A stretch of DNA of 64,000 nt. It comes from Salipaludibacillus daqingensis (GTDB lineage: Bacteria > Bacillota > Bacilli > Bacillales > Salisediminibacteriaceae). Made by a program: the position numbers and the translations under genes. Shown piece after piece: positions 9,785-18,516 of the stretch (position 1 is the first letter of the stretch; each line of letters starts with the position of its first letter). Below the pieces are notes generated by a model. That model was not told the origin of the DNA, did no database searches, and worked only from the letters and a program-made list of their open reading frames with translations. The stretch is taken from assembly GCF_029891575.1 (NCBI RefSeq), contig NZ_JARZHF010000004.1, positions 248,001 to 312,000 on the forward strand, given 5' to 3'.

Positions 9785-10342
9785 TTAGAGTAAATGAATC
9801 GTCGATATTTTTTCATACATCGGCTCTTGGGACGGGTGGATCTGATACAAACAGATACGGTCAACCAATTGCTCTCTCTTTGTTATGGAAGATGGAAATA
9901 TCCAGCTTTCAGGTTTATTTTCAGCCAAGTTGCGCCATTTTTTTGCTAATGTCATGTGAGGATTGTAATCACGCTGACTTTTTGGAAAGCCAAGTAGTTC
10001 AGCTTCCTTTTGAATTGATGACTGAAGTTGAATAAGTTTATCTTGTTTTTCCATGCTGATATAAAAAACCCTAGGAGTTTTTTGATTGCCAAAAATATTC
10101 AGGTGTGAAAATGTTATTGGAAAAGCTTGAACCTTTGATAAAGTCGATTCAAGTTCTTTCCATAACTGTACCCTTTTTTCAGGCTCCCAACTACCTAAAA
10201 ATAATAACGTTACATGAAAGTCCTCTTTGTTGACTATTTTTTTGTAATATTTGGGTAAATGAAACCCCTTCTGGATCGTTTCATATTCTATTTTATCTCG
10301 ATTTGAGATAGGAATACCAATAAATGTATGGGGTTGATTCAC
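9785..10342 (-). CDS. ytlP: RNA 2',3'-cyclic phosphodiesterase (ThpR/LigT family, YtlP)
   Basis: A member of the 2H phosphoesterase family, which opens 2',3'-cyclic phosphates on RNA. Two H-x-T-L motifs are visible, FHVTLLFLG near residue 43 and PHMTLAKKW near 128, matching the twin catalytic histidines. The frame has two GTG codons. The one at 10351 overlaps the GAGGAG ribosome site itself, whereas the one at 10342 lies 8 nt downstream and gives 185 residues, so I chose 10342. It is divergent from ytkP. Confidence 0.88.
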   Translation of the reverse strand: MNQPHTFIGIPISNRDKIEYETIQKGFHLPKYYKKIVNKEDFHVTLLFLGSWEPEKRVQLWKELESTLSKVQAFPITFSHLNIFGNQKTPRVFYISMEKQDKLIQLQSSIQKEAELLGFPKSQRDYNPHMTLAKKWRNLAENKPESWIFPSSITKREQLVDRICLYQIHPSQEPMYEKISTIHLL

Positions 10343-10507
10343 TTGATTCACTCCTCTTTTTCCTCACTAGTAAGCTGTGATACAATATATATTAATCAGA
10401 TCTACTTAATAGTCTTTATAAGAATATGTCAATATGCCACTCAGTCTTATAAACAAAAATGCAAAATGATTAAACCTACACAACCATCAGAAAGGATGAC
10501 GAATTTC

Positions 10508-11437
10508 ATGAAAGTTGTTAACAATATGTCCGAACTAATTGGTGATACTCCCCTCGTGAAGCTACAAAAATTACCTGATAAAAAAGGTGCACAAGTATAT
10601 TTAAAACTTGAATTCATGAACCCGAGTGGCAGTGTAAAAGATCGCGCTGCTTTCAATATGATTGATCAAGCTGAAAAGAAAGGTCTAATTAATAAAGATT
10701 CAGTCATTATCGAACCGACATCAGGAAATACTGGCATTGGTTTAGCAATGACTGCTGCTGCAAAAGGGTACAAATCGATCCTAGTTATGCCAGACACGAT
10801 GTCGAATGAAAGAATTAATTTACTAAAGGCATATGGAGCAAAAGTTGAACTGACACCAGGAGATAAAAAAATGCCAGGTGCCATTGAAAAAGCACATGAA
10901 CTAGTAAAAGAAATCCCTAATAGCTATATGCCAATGCAGTTTGAAAACGAAGCAAACCCTGACGCACACCGATTCACAACGGCAGCAGAAATCATTGATG
11001 GCATGGATCAAATAGGGAAAAAGCTTTCAGCATTTGTTGCCGCTTCAGGTACAGGTGGGACGATTACTGGTACTGGTGAAGAACTAAAAAAACATTATCC
11101 CGATGCGACCATTCACGTCGTTGAGCCAAAAGGATCTCCTGTTTTATCAGGAGGAAAACCTGGTCCACATAAGTTAGTTGGAACGAGTCCAGGATTTATC
11201 CCACCTATTTTAAATCAAGACGTTTATGAAGAAATATTCAAGATATCAGATGGCGATGCTTATGAAATCACCCATCGTTTATCGAATGAAGAAGGGATTT
11301 TAGTCGGACCTTCTTCAGGTGCTGCATGTTTTGCCGCCTTGGAAGTAGCAAAACGATTATCTCCTGATGACGTCGTTGTTGCGATCGCTTGTGATACTGG
11401 TGAACGCTATCTTTCCACAGATTTATTTGAGGTTTAA
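10508..11437 (+). CDS. ytkP: Cysteine synthase-like PLP enzyme (CysK family, YtkP)
   Basis: Fold-type II PLP enzyme, expected to make cysteine from O-acetylserine and sulfide or to act as a close paralogue. The cofactor lysine sits in NPSGSVKDRAAF (about residue 44) and the phosphate/carboxylate loop is PTSGNTGIGLAM (about 73). The glycine-rich PLP-phosphate loop SGTGGTITGTGEELK is present. The frame is open back to 10328, but family length (309 residues) and the AGAAAGG site support a start at 10508 (10496 is possible). CysK activity is likely, but the paralogue subtype is not provable from sequence alone. Confidence 0.88.
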   Translation: MKVVNNMSELIGDTPLVKLQKLPDKKGAQVYLKLEFMNPSGSVKDRAAFNMIDQAEKKGLINKDSVIIEPTSGNTGIGLAMTAAAKGYKSILVMPDTMSNERINLLKAYGAKVELTPGDKKMPGAIEKAHELVKEIPNSYMPMQFENEANPDAHRFTTAAEIIDGMDQIGKKLSAFVAASGTGGTITGTGEELKKHYPDATIHVVEPKGSPVLSGGKPGPHKLVGTSPGFIPPILNQDVYEEIFKISDGDAYEITHRLSNEEGILVGPSSGAACFAALEVAKRLSPDDVVVAIACDTGERYLSTDLFEV

Positions 11438-11448
11438 TACTACCTATA

Positions 11449-11482
11449 ATGGCGCCTATGTTACCGTAGGTGCCATTTTTTT
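11449..11482 (+). terminator. ytkP terminator overlapping the end of the convergent MFS gene
   Basis: A 12-bp stem (11449-11460 with 11465-11476, two G-U pairs) has a TTAC loop and is followed by a T-run to 11482. Read on the minus strand, the right arm and loop encode the last residues (MAPTVT-stop) of the MFS transporter, so the terminator lies inside that coding region. Confidence 0.85.
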
Positions 11483-12625
11483 ACTTTTAATCATCCATAG
11501 TGTGAGAAACGCTCCTACTAATGAAAGGACACCATAAAACAAATAAACAGATAAGATTGAATACCACTCCATAATAACTCCCGCACTAATACTAAAAAAC
11601 CAAGCCCCCAGTCCATTACCGACTGCAGAATAAATCGCTACTGCTGTTGCCTTCACTTCTTTTGGTGCTAACTCCGTAACATACTGCAAAGCTGCTGGAA
11701 CAAATAAACCTATACTGAACCCTTGAATGACTGTTGTCATGTAAATAAATTCAGGCGTTGGTCCAGTAAAGTAAAATAACCAACGAATACCTGATGCTAG
11801 AGCAGCGACAAATAAAATCACTAAGATTCCTCGTTTTCTAATCCAATCTCCAGCCCACCTCATGAAGGGGACTTCACTACCTGCCGCTAACAAGAAGGCA
11901 AATCCCACACCAGCCAATGAACCGCCACTAAATTGAATCAATAAACCAAAATAAAAATTATTTGCCATGATTGGTCCAAAGACTAAAAAGGTCACAAGAA
12001 GAAATACTAAAAAACCAGGAACTTTCACTAATTTTTTCATACCACCTCTAATATCTACTTTTTCCATTACGGATTCCTTAGGCATTCCTGCAGAGAAAAT
12101 GGCACTTAAAAATAAGACAAACGCAAATGCATAAAAAATGACAGTAAGTCCCATCCAATCAGATAACATCCCCATAAACCAAACGGCCAATGCAAATCCT
12201 ACTGCACCCCAAAGACGAATATTTCCATAGTCTCCGCCATTTTTAAAAACATAATTCATCGCCATACTATCAGACAACGGAATAATTGCACTTTGGAATA
12301 CAGCTAACCCTGCTGCAATACTCACCAATACAAAGTATTCTTCTGCAAACAAATATGTAAAACCCATGCTTCCTGCTCCTATTACAGAAAACGTTAAAAG
12401 CATTCTAGGTCTTTTAGTATAATCACTTAAGATCCCCCAAACGGGTTGTGTTAGCAACATCACGATTGGTCCAATCGATGTAATCATCCCGATTTGCGAA
12501 CCAGATAGTTGTATATCATTTTGTAAATAAACCGTTAATAGAGGAAACAAACCTCCAAATCCAAAATATGCAAGAAAATAAAAAACTTTCATATTAAAAA
12601 ATGTACGTTGTTGTTCATTTATCAT
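11456..12625 (-). CDS. MFS transporter (PPP/nucleoside-symporter-like)
   Basis: 389 residues with about 12 hydrophobic segments. The conserved loop 2-3 motif appears as GILSDYTKRPRM. The N-terminus (FYFLAYFGFGGLFPLLTVYL) and NIRLWGAVGFALA in the fourth to fifth segment are typical of the MFS_1-like group that includes HcaT/YwbF-type carriers. The substrate cannot be read from sequence. Its 3' end overlaps the convergent ytkP terminator. A 41-bp gap separates it from the upstream dipeptidase gene, which reads the same way. Confidence 0.85.
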   Translation of the reverse strand: MINEQQRTFFNMKVFYFLAYFGFGGLFPLLTVYLQNDIQLSGSQIGMITSIGPIVMLLTQPVWGILSDYTKRPRMLLTFSVIGAGSMGFTYLFAEEYFVLVSIAAGLAVFQSAIIPLSDSMAMNYVFKNGGDYGNIRLWGAVGFALAVWFMGMLSDWMGLTVIFYAFAFVLFLSAIFSAGMPKESVMEKVDIRGGMKKLVKVPGFLVFLLVTFLVFGPIMANNFYFGLLIQFSGGSLAGVGFAFLLAAGSEVPFMRWAGDWIRKRGILVILFVAALASGIRWLFYFTGPTPEFIYMTTVIQGFSIGLFVPAALQYVTELAPKEVKATAVAIYSAVGNGLGAWFFSISAGVIMEWYSILSVYLFYGVLSLVGAFLTLWMIKSKKMAPTVT

Positions 12626-12666
12626 CGTCTATCCCTGACTTCCTTTTTTCTCTTCATTTATTAGTA

Positions 12667-14064
12667 TTACTTGGCTAGTTCATATATTGCTTTTGTATAG
12701 ATCGTTGTAATCATTAAAAGGTGGTCAATAGCTATATGTTCATCTGCTTGGTGAGCAAGATCTTTCTGTCCTGGAAACAACGGACCAAAAGCAACTCCTG
12801 CATCAAGTGACCTTGCATATGTTCCACCACCAATTGCCAGAAGTTTTGCTTCTTCCCCTGTGCTCTCTTTATACACGTTTGATAAAGTTCGAACTAACGG
12901 GTGTTTTTTATCAACCATATGGGGCTCACCATGAGAACCAATTTCCCCTGTAAATCCGTATTGACCCATTCCTGTATCAAGGTTCACCTTTATTTCTTCA
13001 AACGCTGCGTCCTTAGGATAACGCACATTCAAACCAATCGTTGCATGAGATCCTAGCTCATAATTCATCTTACCTAAATTAACGGTTACATTCCCCAGCT
13101 CTTCATTAGAATAAGAAAACCCTAACTTCTCCCCTCTAGAGTCGCCTAAAAAGAAGTTTACTAATGGTTGAAAGAATGCAAGTTCATCTTCATTTAATGA
13201 TAAATCTAATAAAAATGTTGCTAATAAAAGCCCCGCATTTACCCCATCATTAGGTTCCATCCCATGAGCAGAAACTCCATGAACAGTTAATTTCAATAAT
13301 CCATTTAGTGTTTCTGCACTGCCTTTACAATCCTTTTTCAAAAGGAACTGTTCAAAAGACTTTTTCAACTCTTCTTCATGAGCTTCTATATTATGAAGAA
13401 ATGCGTTAGCTCTATCTGGAACCATATTTAATCTTTGTCCCGATTGAAAAGACTGAATAAATCCATTTTTATTTGAAAGCTTTTTAGTATAATGAAAATC
13501 ACAAATCCCTTTTTCTGCATAGATAATCGGAAAATCTGCGTCTGGAGCAAAACCAAAGGTAGGCATAGTTTCATGTTTAAAATAATGGTCTACACATCGC
13601 CACTGACTTTCTTCATCCGTACCAACAATTAAACGGATTCTTTTTCCTAATGAAACGCCACTGTCTTTCAGAATTTTCATAGCATAATAACATGCCATTG
13701 TAGGACCTTTATCATCGATGGCTCCCCTAGCATAAATCTTCTCATCACGGATCTGTGCACTAAAAGCCGGTGATGTCCAGTCATCTCCTCCAGGAACAAC
13801 ATCAATATGACAAAGAATACCGACAACTTCTTCTCCACTTCCCCACTCAATGTGTGCAGCATAACCATCATATTCTTTCACTTGAAATCCGTCTGTTCTT
13901 GCTTTATGTAATAACCAATCATAGGCTTCTCGAATACCATCACCAAATGGCGCTAATCCCTTAGCCGTTGTTTCATCCAACACACTTTCTATTTGTAAAA
14001 ATTGTTGGGTATCTTTAATTATTTCGTCTTGCTCGTTTTTTACATATGTATCCCACTTTTTCAA
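12667..14064 (-). CDS. ytjP: M20 family dipeptidase (PepV-like, YtjP)
   Basis: Zinc dipeptidase of about 465 residues. Metal ligands are visible: CHIDVVPGGDDW (His/Asp), GAIDDKGP (bridging Asp) and GTDEESQWRC (catalytic Glu plus ligand). The dimerisation/lid insertion carries TVHGVSAHGMEPNDG, and the last metal His is in KDLAHQADE. The frame reaches 14094, but a TTG at 14064 lies 9 nt after AAAGGGG and gives the family's usual length, so I chose it. Cytosolic peptide turnover is its likely role. Confidence 0.92.
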   Translation of the reverse strand: MKKWDTYVKNEQDEIIKDTQQFLQIESVLDETTAKGLAPFGDGIREAYDWLLHKARTDGFQVKEYDGYAAHIEWGSGEEVVGILCHIDVVPGGDDWTSPAFSAQIRDEKIYARGAIDDKGPTMACYYAMKILKDSGVSLGKRIRLIVGTDEESQWRCVDHYFKHETMPTFGFAPDADFPIIYAEKGICDFHYTKKLSNKNGFIQSFQSGQRLNMVPDRANAFLHNIEAHEEELKKSFEQFLLKKDCKGSAETLNGLLKLTVHGVSAHGMEPNDGVNAGLLLATFLLDLSLNEDELAFFQPLVNFFLGDSRGEKLGFSYSNEELGNVTVNLGKMNYELGSHATIGLNVRYPKDAAFEEIKVNLDTGMGQYGFTGEIGSHGEPHMVDKKHPLVRTLSNVYKESTGEEAKLLAIGGGTYARSLDAGVAFGPLFPGQKDLAHQADEHIAIDHLLMITTIYTKAIYELAK

Positions 14065-14305
14065 TTCAATCGACCCCTTTATATACACTTCCACATAGTA
14101 GTATACGCCTTTCTTATTGCTCTGGAAAGAGAACTTTCAACCATGGTTCCTAGCTCCCTTTATCCCCTTAAATGATAGCTTACAAATTGAATGCTTTACT
14201 CAAAGCCCTTTTTTACGGTAAAATGTAAATAACACTTGTCAGCTACTCTAATAACCGTTATTAAGAAAAGAATCAGGTAACGTTCATTTAAAGGAGGGAA
14301 ACGCA

Positions 14306-14509
14306 TTGAACTTAAGCTCCATGATGGGTGCACAAGCTCAGCAAATGCATCAAACACTTAACAGTAGTTTATTAAAAAGCGCGTTATCCACTCAAGCTGC
14401 TACAAGTATTCAAATGCTTGAAAAAATGAATGAAGCACAAGAAAATCTCACTAATACTCGTCAAGCACCACACCCATCTTTAGGAAAGAACATTGATCTG
14501 AAGCTTTAG
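14306..14509 (+). CDS. YjfB-family putative motility protein
   Basis: 67 residues. The start is TTG at 14306 with AAGGAGGG at 14291-14298. The amphipathic helical body (SLLKSALSTQAATSIQMLEK) and the C-terminal signature HPSLGKNIDLKL match the YjfB family, which is called putative motility protein on the basis of genomic context and expression. No function is established. I found no sigma-D-type promoter upstream. It stands alone ahead of ytzE and divergent from the dipeptidase gene. Confidence 0.75.
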   Translation: MNLSSMMGAQAQQMHQTLNSSLLKSALSTQAATSIQMLEKMNEAQENLTNTRQAPHPSLGKNIDLKL

Positions 14510-14591
14510 TCATTTGTTTATTTCAAAATTTCGCCCTGTTTTTTCCAACTTTGAACTTACCACAAAGGGTGAATTGATAAGGAGTGGTTTT

Positions 14592-14810
14592 TTGAAACCT
14601 TCAACTGACCGGATGTTGACTAGGATTAAATCCATCTACCTCTACATTAGAAAAAAAGGTAGCGTCTCGACTAGAGAATTAGTTGAGGAATTCGGCATCA
14701 CCGAACGAACTGTACAAAGAGACTTAAATGTACTTGAATATAACAACCTTGTCGTCAGTCACGAAAGAGGTGTCTGGACAACAACCAATAAAAAAATCAA
14801 AGTTTCCTAA
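14592..14810 (+). CDS. ytzE: DeoR-type helix-turn-helix protein YtzE
   Basis: A 72-residue protein that is essentially one winged HTH domain (STRELVEEFGITERTVQRDL). The start is TTG at 14592, set by AAGGAG at 14579-14584 with 7-nt spacing; the resulting N-terminus MKPSTDRMLTRIK is what I remember for YtzE. The frame is open to 14514 but has no ribosome site there. There is no effector domain, so it is either a stand-alone DNA-binding protein or a partner of another regulator. A terminator follows. Confidence 0.85.
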   Translation: MKPSTDRMLTRIKSIYLYIRKKGSVSTRELVEEFGITERTVQRDLNVLEYNNLVVSHERGVWTTTNKKIKVS

Positions 14811-14832
14811 AACTTTGACGTATACTTATGTG

Positions 14833-14858
14833 ACCAGGATCTAGTTCCTGGTTTTTTA
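14833..14858 (+). terminator. ytzE terminator
   Basis: A 7-bp stem ACCAGGA/TCCTGGT (14833-14839, 14846-14852) with a six-base loop is followed by a T-run. Confidence 0.85.
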
Positions 14859-14862
14859 TTTC

Positions 14863-14922
14863 TTGAAAAGTGAAGCTATCGAATATGTGTCGTCGTCCCA
14901 TATTCCATAGCTTTGACCTTTT
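14863..14922. repeat. Long imperfect inverted repeat in the ytzE-ytzG gap
   Basis: The left arm starting at 14863 (TTGAAAAGTGAAGCTATC...) pairs with a right arm ending at about 14922 (...ATAGCTTTGACCTTTTTCAA). The inner 15 bp match at 14 positions (14873-14887 with 14899-14913) around an 11-nt loop; the outer part has small bulges. It lies between two ordinary terminators and belongs to neither. It could be a decayed mini-element or a structured RNA. Confidence 0.55.
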
Positions 14923-14974
14923 TCAAAAATTAAAAATTTGTCCTCATCCACTAGTTATTCATTAAACAAAATAA

Positions 14975-15006
14975 AAAAGTAGCATAAGTTTCCTTATACT
15001 ACTTTT
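14975..15006 (-). terminator. Terminator of the ftsW-rodA-ytzG operon
   Basis: A 14-bp stem (14975-14988 with 14993-15006, one mismatch) is followed by a T-tract on the minus strand. It lies 10 bp past the ytzG stop. Confidence 0.85.
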
Positions 15007-15015
15007 CAAAACTAT

Positions 15016-15735
15016 TCATTGCGAATACCCCTGTTGCAAATCAATTAATTCTTTTTCCGTTAATTCACGATAGTGTCCTTTCTCTAGTTCTAGATCAAGA
15101 TGCAGAGAACCCATCCGCTTTCGTTCTAATTTGACGACTCTTTTCCCCTGTGTTTGAAACATGCGCTTCACTTGATGATACTTTCCTTCCTGGATTGTAA
15201 TGTTTAATTTAGAAAGATCACCCTCAGTAATGATATGAATTTTCGCAGGTTTTGTCTCATATCCATCTTCAAGTGTAACTCCTCGTTCTAAAGCGAGAAT
15301 ATCTTCTTCCGACGCTGGTATATCAAGATAGACTAAATATGTTTTATCTACTTTCTTTTTTGGTGAAGTCAGCTGATGAGCAAGTTTTCCATCGTTCGTT
15401 AACAATAATAATCCCGTTGTGTCTTTATCTAATCTTCCAACTGGGAAAGGTTCATATAATTGATGTTTCGTTTCTAATAACTCAACTACAGTTTTCTCTA
15501 CCTTATCTTCTGTTGCAGAGACGTACCCAGCTGGTTTGTTCATCATCAAATATATAAATTCTTTGTAATCTACTCGTTCTCCAAATATTTCGAGGAGATC
15601 ATTTTCTGGATTTACATGAAATTTTCCGTCTTTTACCGTTTCACCATTTACAGTAAAAGCACTTTTTTTCAGAAGTTTTTTCACTTCTTTTCTGGATCCA
15701 TAGCCCATACTGGCTAAGAGCTTATCTGTCCGCAA
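15016..15735 (-). CDS. ytzG: RsuA/RluB-family rRNA pseudouridine synthase (YtzG)
   Basis: An N-terminal S4 RNA-binding domain (RTDKLLASMGYGSRKEVKKLL) precedes the catalytic domain with the essential Asp in GRLDKDTTGLLLLTND. The length of 239 residues fits the small-subunit RsuA type. The ATG at 15750 contains the ribosome site (GAGGG) within its own codons, so the TTG at 15735 with 8-nt spacing, giving MRTDKLLAS, is the better start. It lies 20 bp after rodA and is the last gene of that operon. Confidence 0.9.
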   Translation of the reverse strand: MRTDKLLASMGYGSRKEVKKLLKKSAFTVNGETVKDGKFHVNPENDLLEIFGERVDYKEFIYLMMNKPAGYVSATEDKVEKTVVELLETKHQLYEPFPVGRLDKDTTGLLLLTNDGKLAHQLTSPKKKVDKTYLVYLDIPASEEDILALERGVTLEDGYETKPAKIHIITEGDLSKLNITIQEGKYHQVKRMFQTQGKRVVKLERKRMGSLHLDLELEKGHYRELTEKELIDLQQGYSQ

Positions 15736-15755
15736 AATAACTTCCCTCATTTCTT

Positions 15756-16931
15756 CTACTCTTCTTCTCCAAACATATAATGCCTCGTCCTAATATTTAC
15801 ATTCAGAACAATGCCAACTGCAAGCATATTTGTAACGAGAGCACTTCCCCCGTAACTTATAAATGGTAAAGCTAAACCAGTAATCGGAACTAAACCAATT
15901 GTCATACCGATGTTCTGGAAAATTTGAAATACGAGTAAACCAATCACACCTGAAACTAAATAGGTACCAAATGTGTTGTTACACGTAAAGGCAATGATGA
16001 CCATTCGATAAAGTAGTAAAAAGTAGACAACAATTAGCACTGTTGCACCTACAAAACCAAATTCCTCACCAATGACAGTGAAAATAAAATCGGTATGAAG
16101 CTCTGGAATTGCCCCACTTTGTGACTTCATCCCTGCTGTTAATCCACTTCCGTATAGCTGTCCTGCACCAATTCCTTGTAGCGCATGGTATAACTGATAT
16201 CCTTCTGCCCCAATGTTGGCACTAGGATCCAACCAAGCATAAATACGGCTTAACTGGTGCGGTTTAATAACAGTCGAAAAAAGTTCAAAGAAATTGTTAT
16301 GAAGCCATACTAGTAAACCTATCCCCATCACTACTAACGTAGAAAGAAGTCCAATCATTCGAAAGGTAACCCCTGCCATCAATATCATGATAAAAATAAT
16401 TGCTCCAACAACTAATGCCGTTCCTAAATCCGGTTGAATTAAGATTAATGCGAATGGCGGAAGTCCGACAGCAAGAATTTTTCCCACGACGATACAATCT
16501 GATGTAAACGTCTTATCACGAGGGATTTTCGTTATGGTATATAGTAAATGAGCCAATGCTATGATTAAAAATATTTTCACGAATTCTGAAGGTTGAAAAC
16601 GGAAGAGACCATCTATTCCAATCCATCTTTGAGCACCGTTAATTTCAATTCCCACAAAGTGAACGGCTAATAATAGAACCATGCCTAGAATATAGAAAGG
16701 AATGGAAAAATTCTTAAACATTTCATAGTCTACAAGCATGGCCCCCAACATTAAAATCGTTCCAATAGCAAACCAAATAATCTGTCGTTGAATAAAATAT
16801 CCTGGCCCTACTGCATACTGATCCGCCGTTGCCGCACTGTATATCGCTAATAAACTAATACACATTAGAACGAATAAGAAAAATAATAATGTATAATCAA
16901 GTTGTTGAAACGCACTTTTACGTTCTTGCAT
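15756..16931 (-). CDS. rodA: SEDS peptidoglycan glycosyltransferase, RodA-like
   Basis: A polytopic membrane protein of 391 residues with about 10 segments. Family marks include RFQPSEFVKI, LIQPDLGTALVV, the extracellular loop ending PELHTDFIFTVIGEEFG, and the C-terminal LPFISYGGSALVTNM. SEDS proteins polymerise lipid II with a class B PBP partner, which is not encoded here. RodA rather than FtsW is suggested by the lack of a long C-terminal tail. The start is ATG 16931 (GGGTGG upstream); the TTG at 16946 has no proper site. Confidence 0.88.
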   Translation of the reverse strand: MQERKSAFQQLDYTLLFFLFVLMCISLLAIYSAATADQYAVGPGYFIQRQIIWFAIGTILMLGAMLVDYEMFKNFSIPFYILGMVLLLAVHFVGIEINGAQRWIGIDGLFRFQPSEFVKIFLIIALAHLLYTITKIPRDKTFTSDCIVVGKILAVGLPPFALILIQPDLGTALVVGAIIFIMILMAGVTFRMIGLLSTLVVMGIGLLVWLHNNFFELFSTVIKPHQLSRIYAWLDPSANIGAEGYQLYHALQGIGAGQLYGSGLTAGMKSQSGAIPELHTDFIFTVIGEEFGFVGATVLIVVYFLLLYRMVIIAFTCNNTFGTYLVSGVIGLLVFQIFQNIGMTIGLVPITGLALPFISYGGSALVTNMLAVGIVLNVNIRTRHYMFGEEE

Positions 16932-16958
16932 GTCGCCACCCACCAAAACTTTCCATTT

Positions 16959-18152
16959 TTATTTGCTATACGAAGCTGAAGCACTTCCAATAATTTCATT
17001 ATATTCTTCTTTTATCTCATCATCATACGATGATTCTTGCCGTTCTCGTTCGGTTTTACGGGAAATATTGGCTAATATCCCCATAGAAATAAACGTTATC
17101 ATCAATGACGATCCTCCATAGCTCAGGAATGGAAAAGGAATTCCTGTAATAGGAAGGATACCATTCACTGCACCAGCATTGAAAATCATTTGTATCGCTA
17201 ATTGGAAAACAAGTCCAAATGCAAGGAGACTACCAAATGTATCACGACATCTTGCACCAATCAATACCCCTCTTCCAATTATAAAGAACATTACAAAAAA
17301 CACAGCGGCAATCCCTAGCAACCCTAACTCCTCACTAATAATTGCTAAAATAAAGTCTGTATGAGCTTCAGGAAGATAAAACAACTTCTGAACGCTCTGA
17401 CCTAACCCTGCTCCTGAAACGCCACCGTGAGCAATTGCAATATATGATTGAACTAGCTGAAAACCATCCGTTTGTTCGAGCTCAAATGGATTCCTGTGCC
17501 CTAACAACCGGTTCAATCGGTAAGGAGCCGAGTTCGCATAATGATAGAGAGCCCACGTTGCCAATGAACCTAAAGATATAAGGTGAATCATTCTTGCCCC
17601 TGAACAAAAAGCAATCAATCCTGCTACAAGAACAATAGACGTTGCTGTTCCTAAATCTGGTTGCATCATGATTAAAAAGAAAAATACGATAACCACAATG
17701 AGTGGTGGCATAACACCTGTAAAAAATTTATTTATGTAAGCCTGTTTGCGAGAATAAACATAAGCTAAATAAATAATCGATCCTATTTTAACAAACTCTG
17801 ATGGCTGAAGCGTAAATCCCGCAATATTTATCCACCTTGTTGCTCCGTTAACTTCATATCCTACACCTGGAATTAATATTAATAAAAGGAGTAAAAAAGA
17901 CCCTCCGACAATAAACGGTGATAATTTACGATAATGACGATAAGGAAAAAACATAAAAAATATAAATAAAAAGCTAGAAATGATCAACCATTGAAGCTGT
18001 CGATCAAAGAAATGTGTAATGTTATTATAATGTTCATACCCTTGCACAAAACTTGCACTATAAATCATGACAAGACCAAACAACGCTAAAAAGGTAATGC
18101 TACCAATCAAATACCAATCTATATATAGTTTTTTTGGTTTTATTTGCTCCAA
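16959..18152 (-). CDS. ftsW: SEDS peptidoglycan glycosyltransferase, FtsW-like
   Basis: 397 residues, polytopic. SEDS motifs are TLQPSEFVKIGS, MMQPDLGTATSI, PEAHTDFILAIISEELG and FPFLSYGGSSLM. It has an acidic, Ser-rich cytoplasmic tail (DDEIKEEYNEIIG), more typical of FtsW-type proteins. The frame is open to 18248, but GGAGGT 7 nt before the TTG at 18152 fixes the start as MEQIKPKKLYID. It is the first gene of ftsW-rodA-ytzG, with a 27-bp gap to rodA. SpoVE-like use is an alternative. Confidence 0.85.
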   Translation of the reverse strand: MEQIKPKKLYIDWYLIGSITFLALFGLVMIYSASFVQGYEHYNNITHFFDRQLQWLIISSFLFIFFMFFPYRHYRKLSPFIVGGSFLLLLLILIPGVGYEVNGATRWINIAGFTLQPSEFVKIGSIIYLAYVYSRKQAYINKFFTGVMPPLIVVIVFFFLIMMQPDLGTATSIVLVAGLIAFCSGARMIHLISLGSLATWALYHYANSAPYRLNRLLGHRNPFELEQTDGFQLVQSYIAIAHGGVSGAGLGQSVQKLFYLPEAHTDFILAIISEELGLLGIAAVFFVMFFIIGRGVLIGARCRDTFGSLLAFGLVFQLAIQMIFNAGAVNGILPITGIPFPFLSYGGSSLMITFISMGILANISRKTERERQESSYDDEIKEEYNEIIGSASASYSK

Positions 18153-18460
18153 GGCGTTCACCTCCACAATACGATGAGCTGCGCCCATACTAATTCTTAC
18201 ATTATAGCAGATGCTGACATGGTCTAAAAGAGACTTGGGAACTGACATAATATTTTACACGATTCTATTTTTTTATTTAACACATATATTCATCTTATTC
18301 ACGTTTTCGTGAATTGTTGGACTGCAACTACTCTCTTCCGGCGGAGTAACGATCCAAGAGGGATACCTCAGGACATGAGCCCAGGGAAGTCCATGGATTT
18401 CGCACGAAAGAAAGTGGGGATCTCCCGTAACTTTTTATTTTTCAGCGTAAAATAATAAAA
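18153..18460. other. Intergenic region between ftsW and wrbA
   Basis: No gene seen. It holds a small perfect hairpin TTCACG-TTTT-CGTGAA at 18298-18313 and, at about 18335-18425, a stretch noticeably richer in G+C than its surroundings (CGGCGGAGTAACGATCC, CCCAGGGAAGTCCATGG). The latter reminds me of decayed intergenic repeats common in Bacillaceae, but no second copy is evident in this window. Confidence 0.4.
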
Positions 18461-18496
18461 AAACGCCCAAACCAAAATTGGCTGAACGTTTTTAAT
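18461..18496 (-). terminator. wrbA terminator
   Basis: Minus-strand hairpin AACG...CGTT with an inner CCAA/TTGG stem, followed by a seven-T run. It lies about 20 bp past the wrbA stop. Confidence 0.7.
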
Positions 18497-18516
18497 ATAG
18501 TTATTTTCTTAATAGA

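Noticed and set aside
14101-14305. Sigma-D promoter for the YjfB-like gene
   Set aside because: No TAAA-N15-GCCGATAT match; the closest pieces have wrong spacing.
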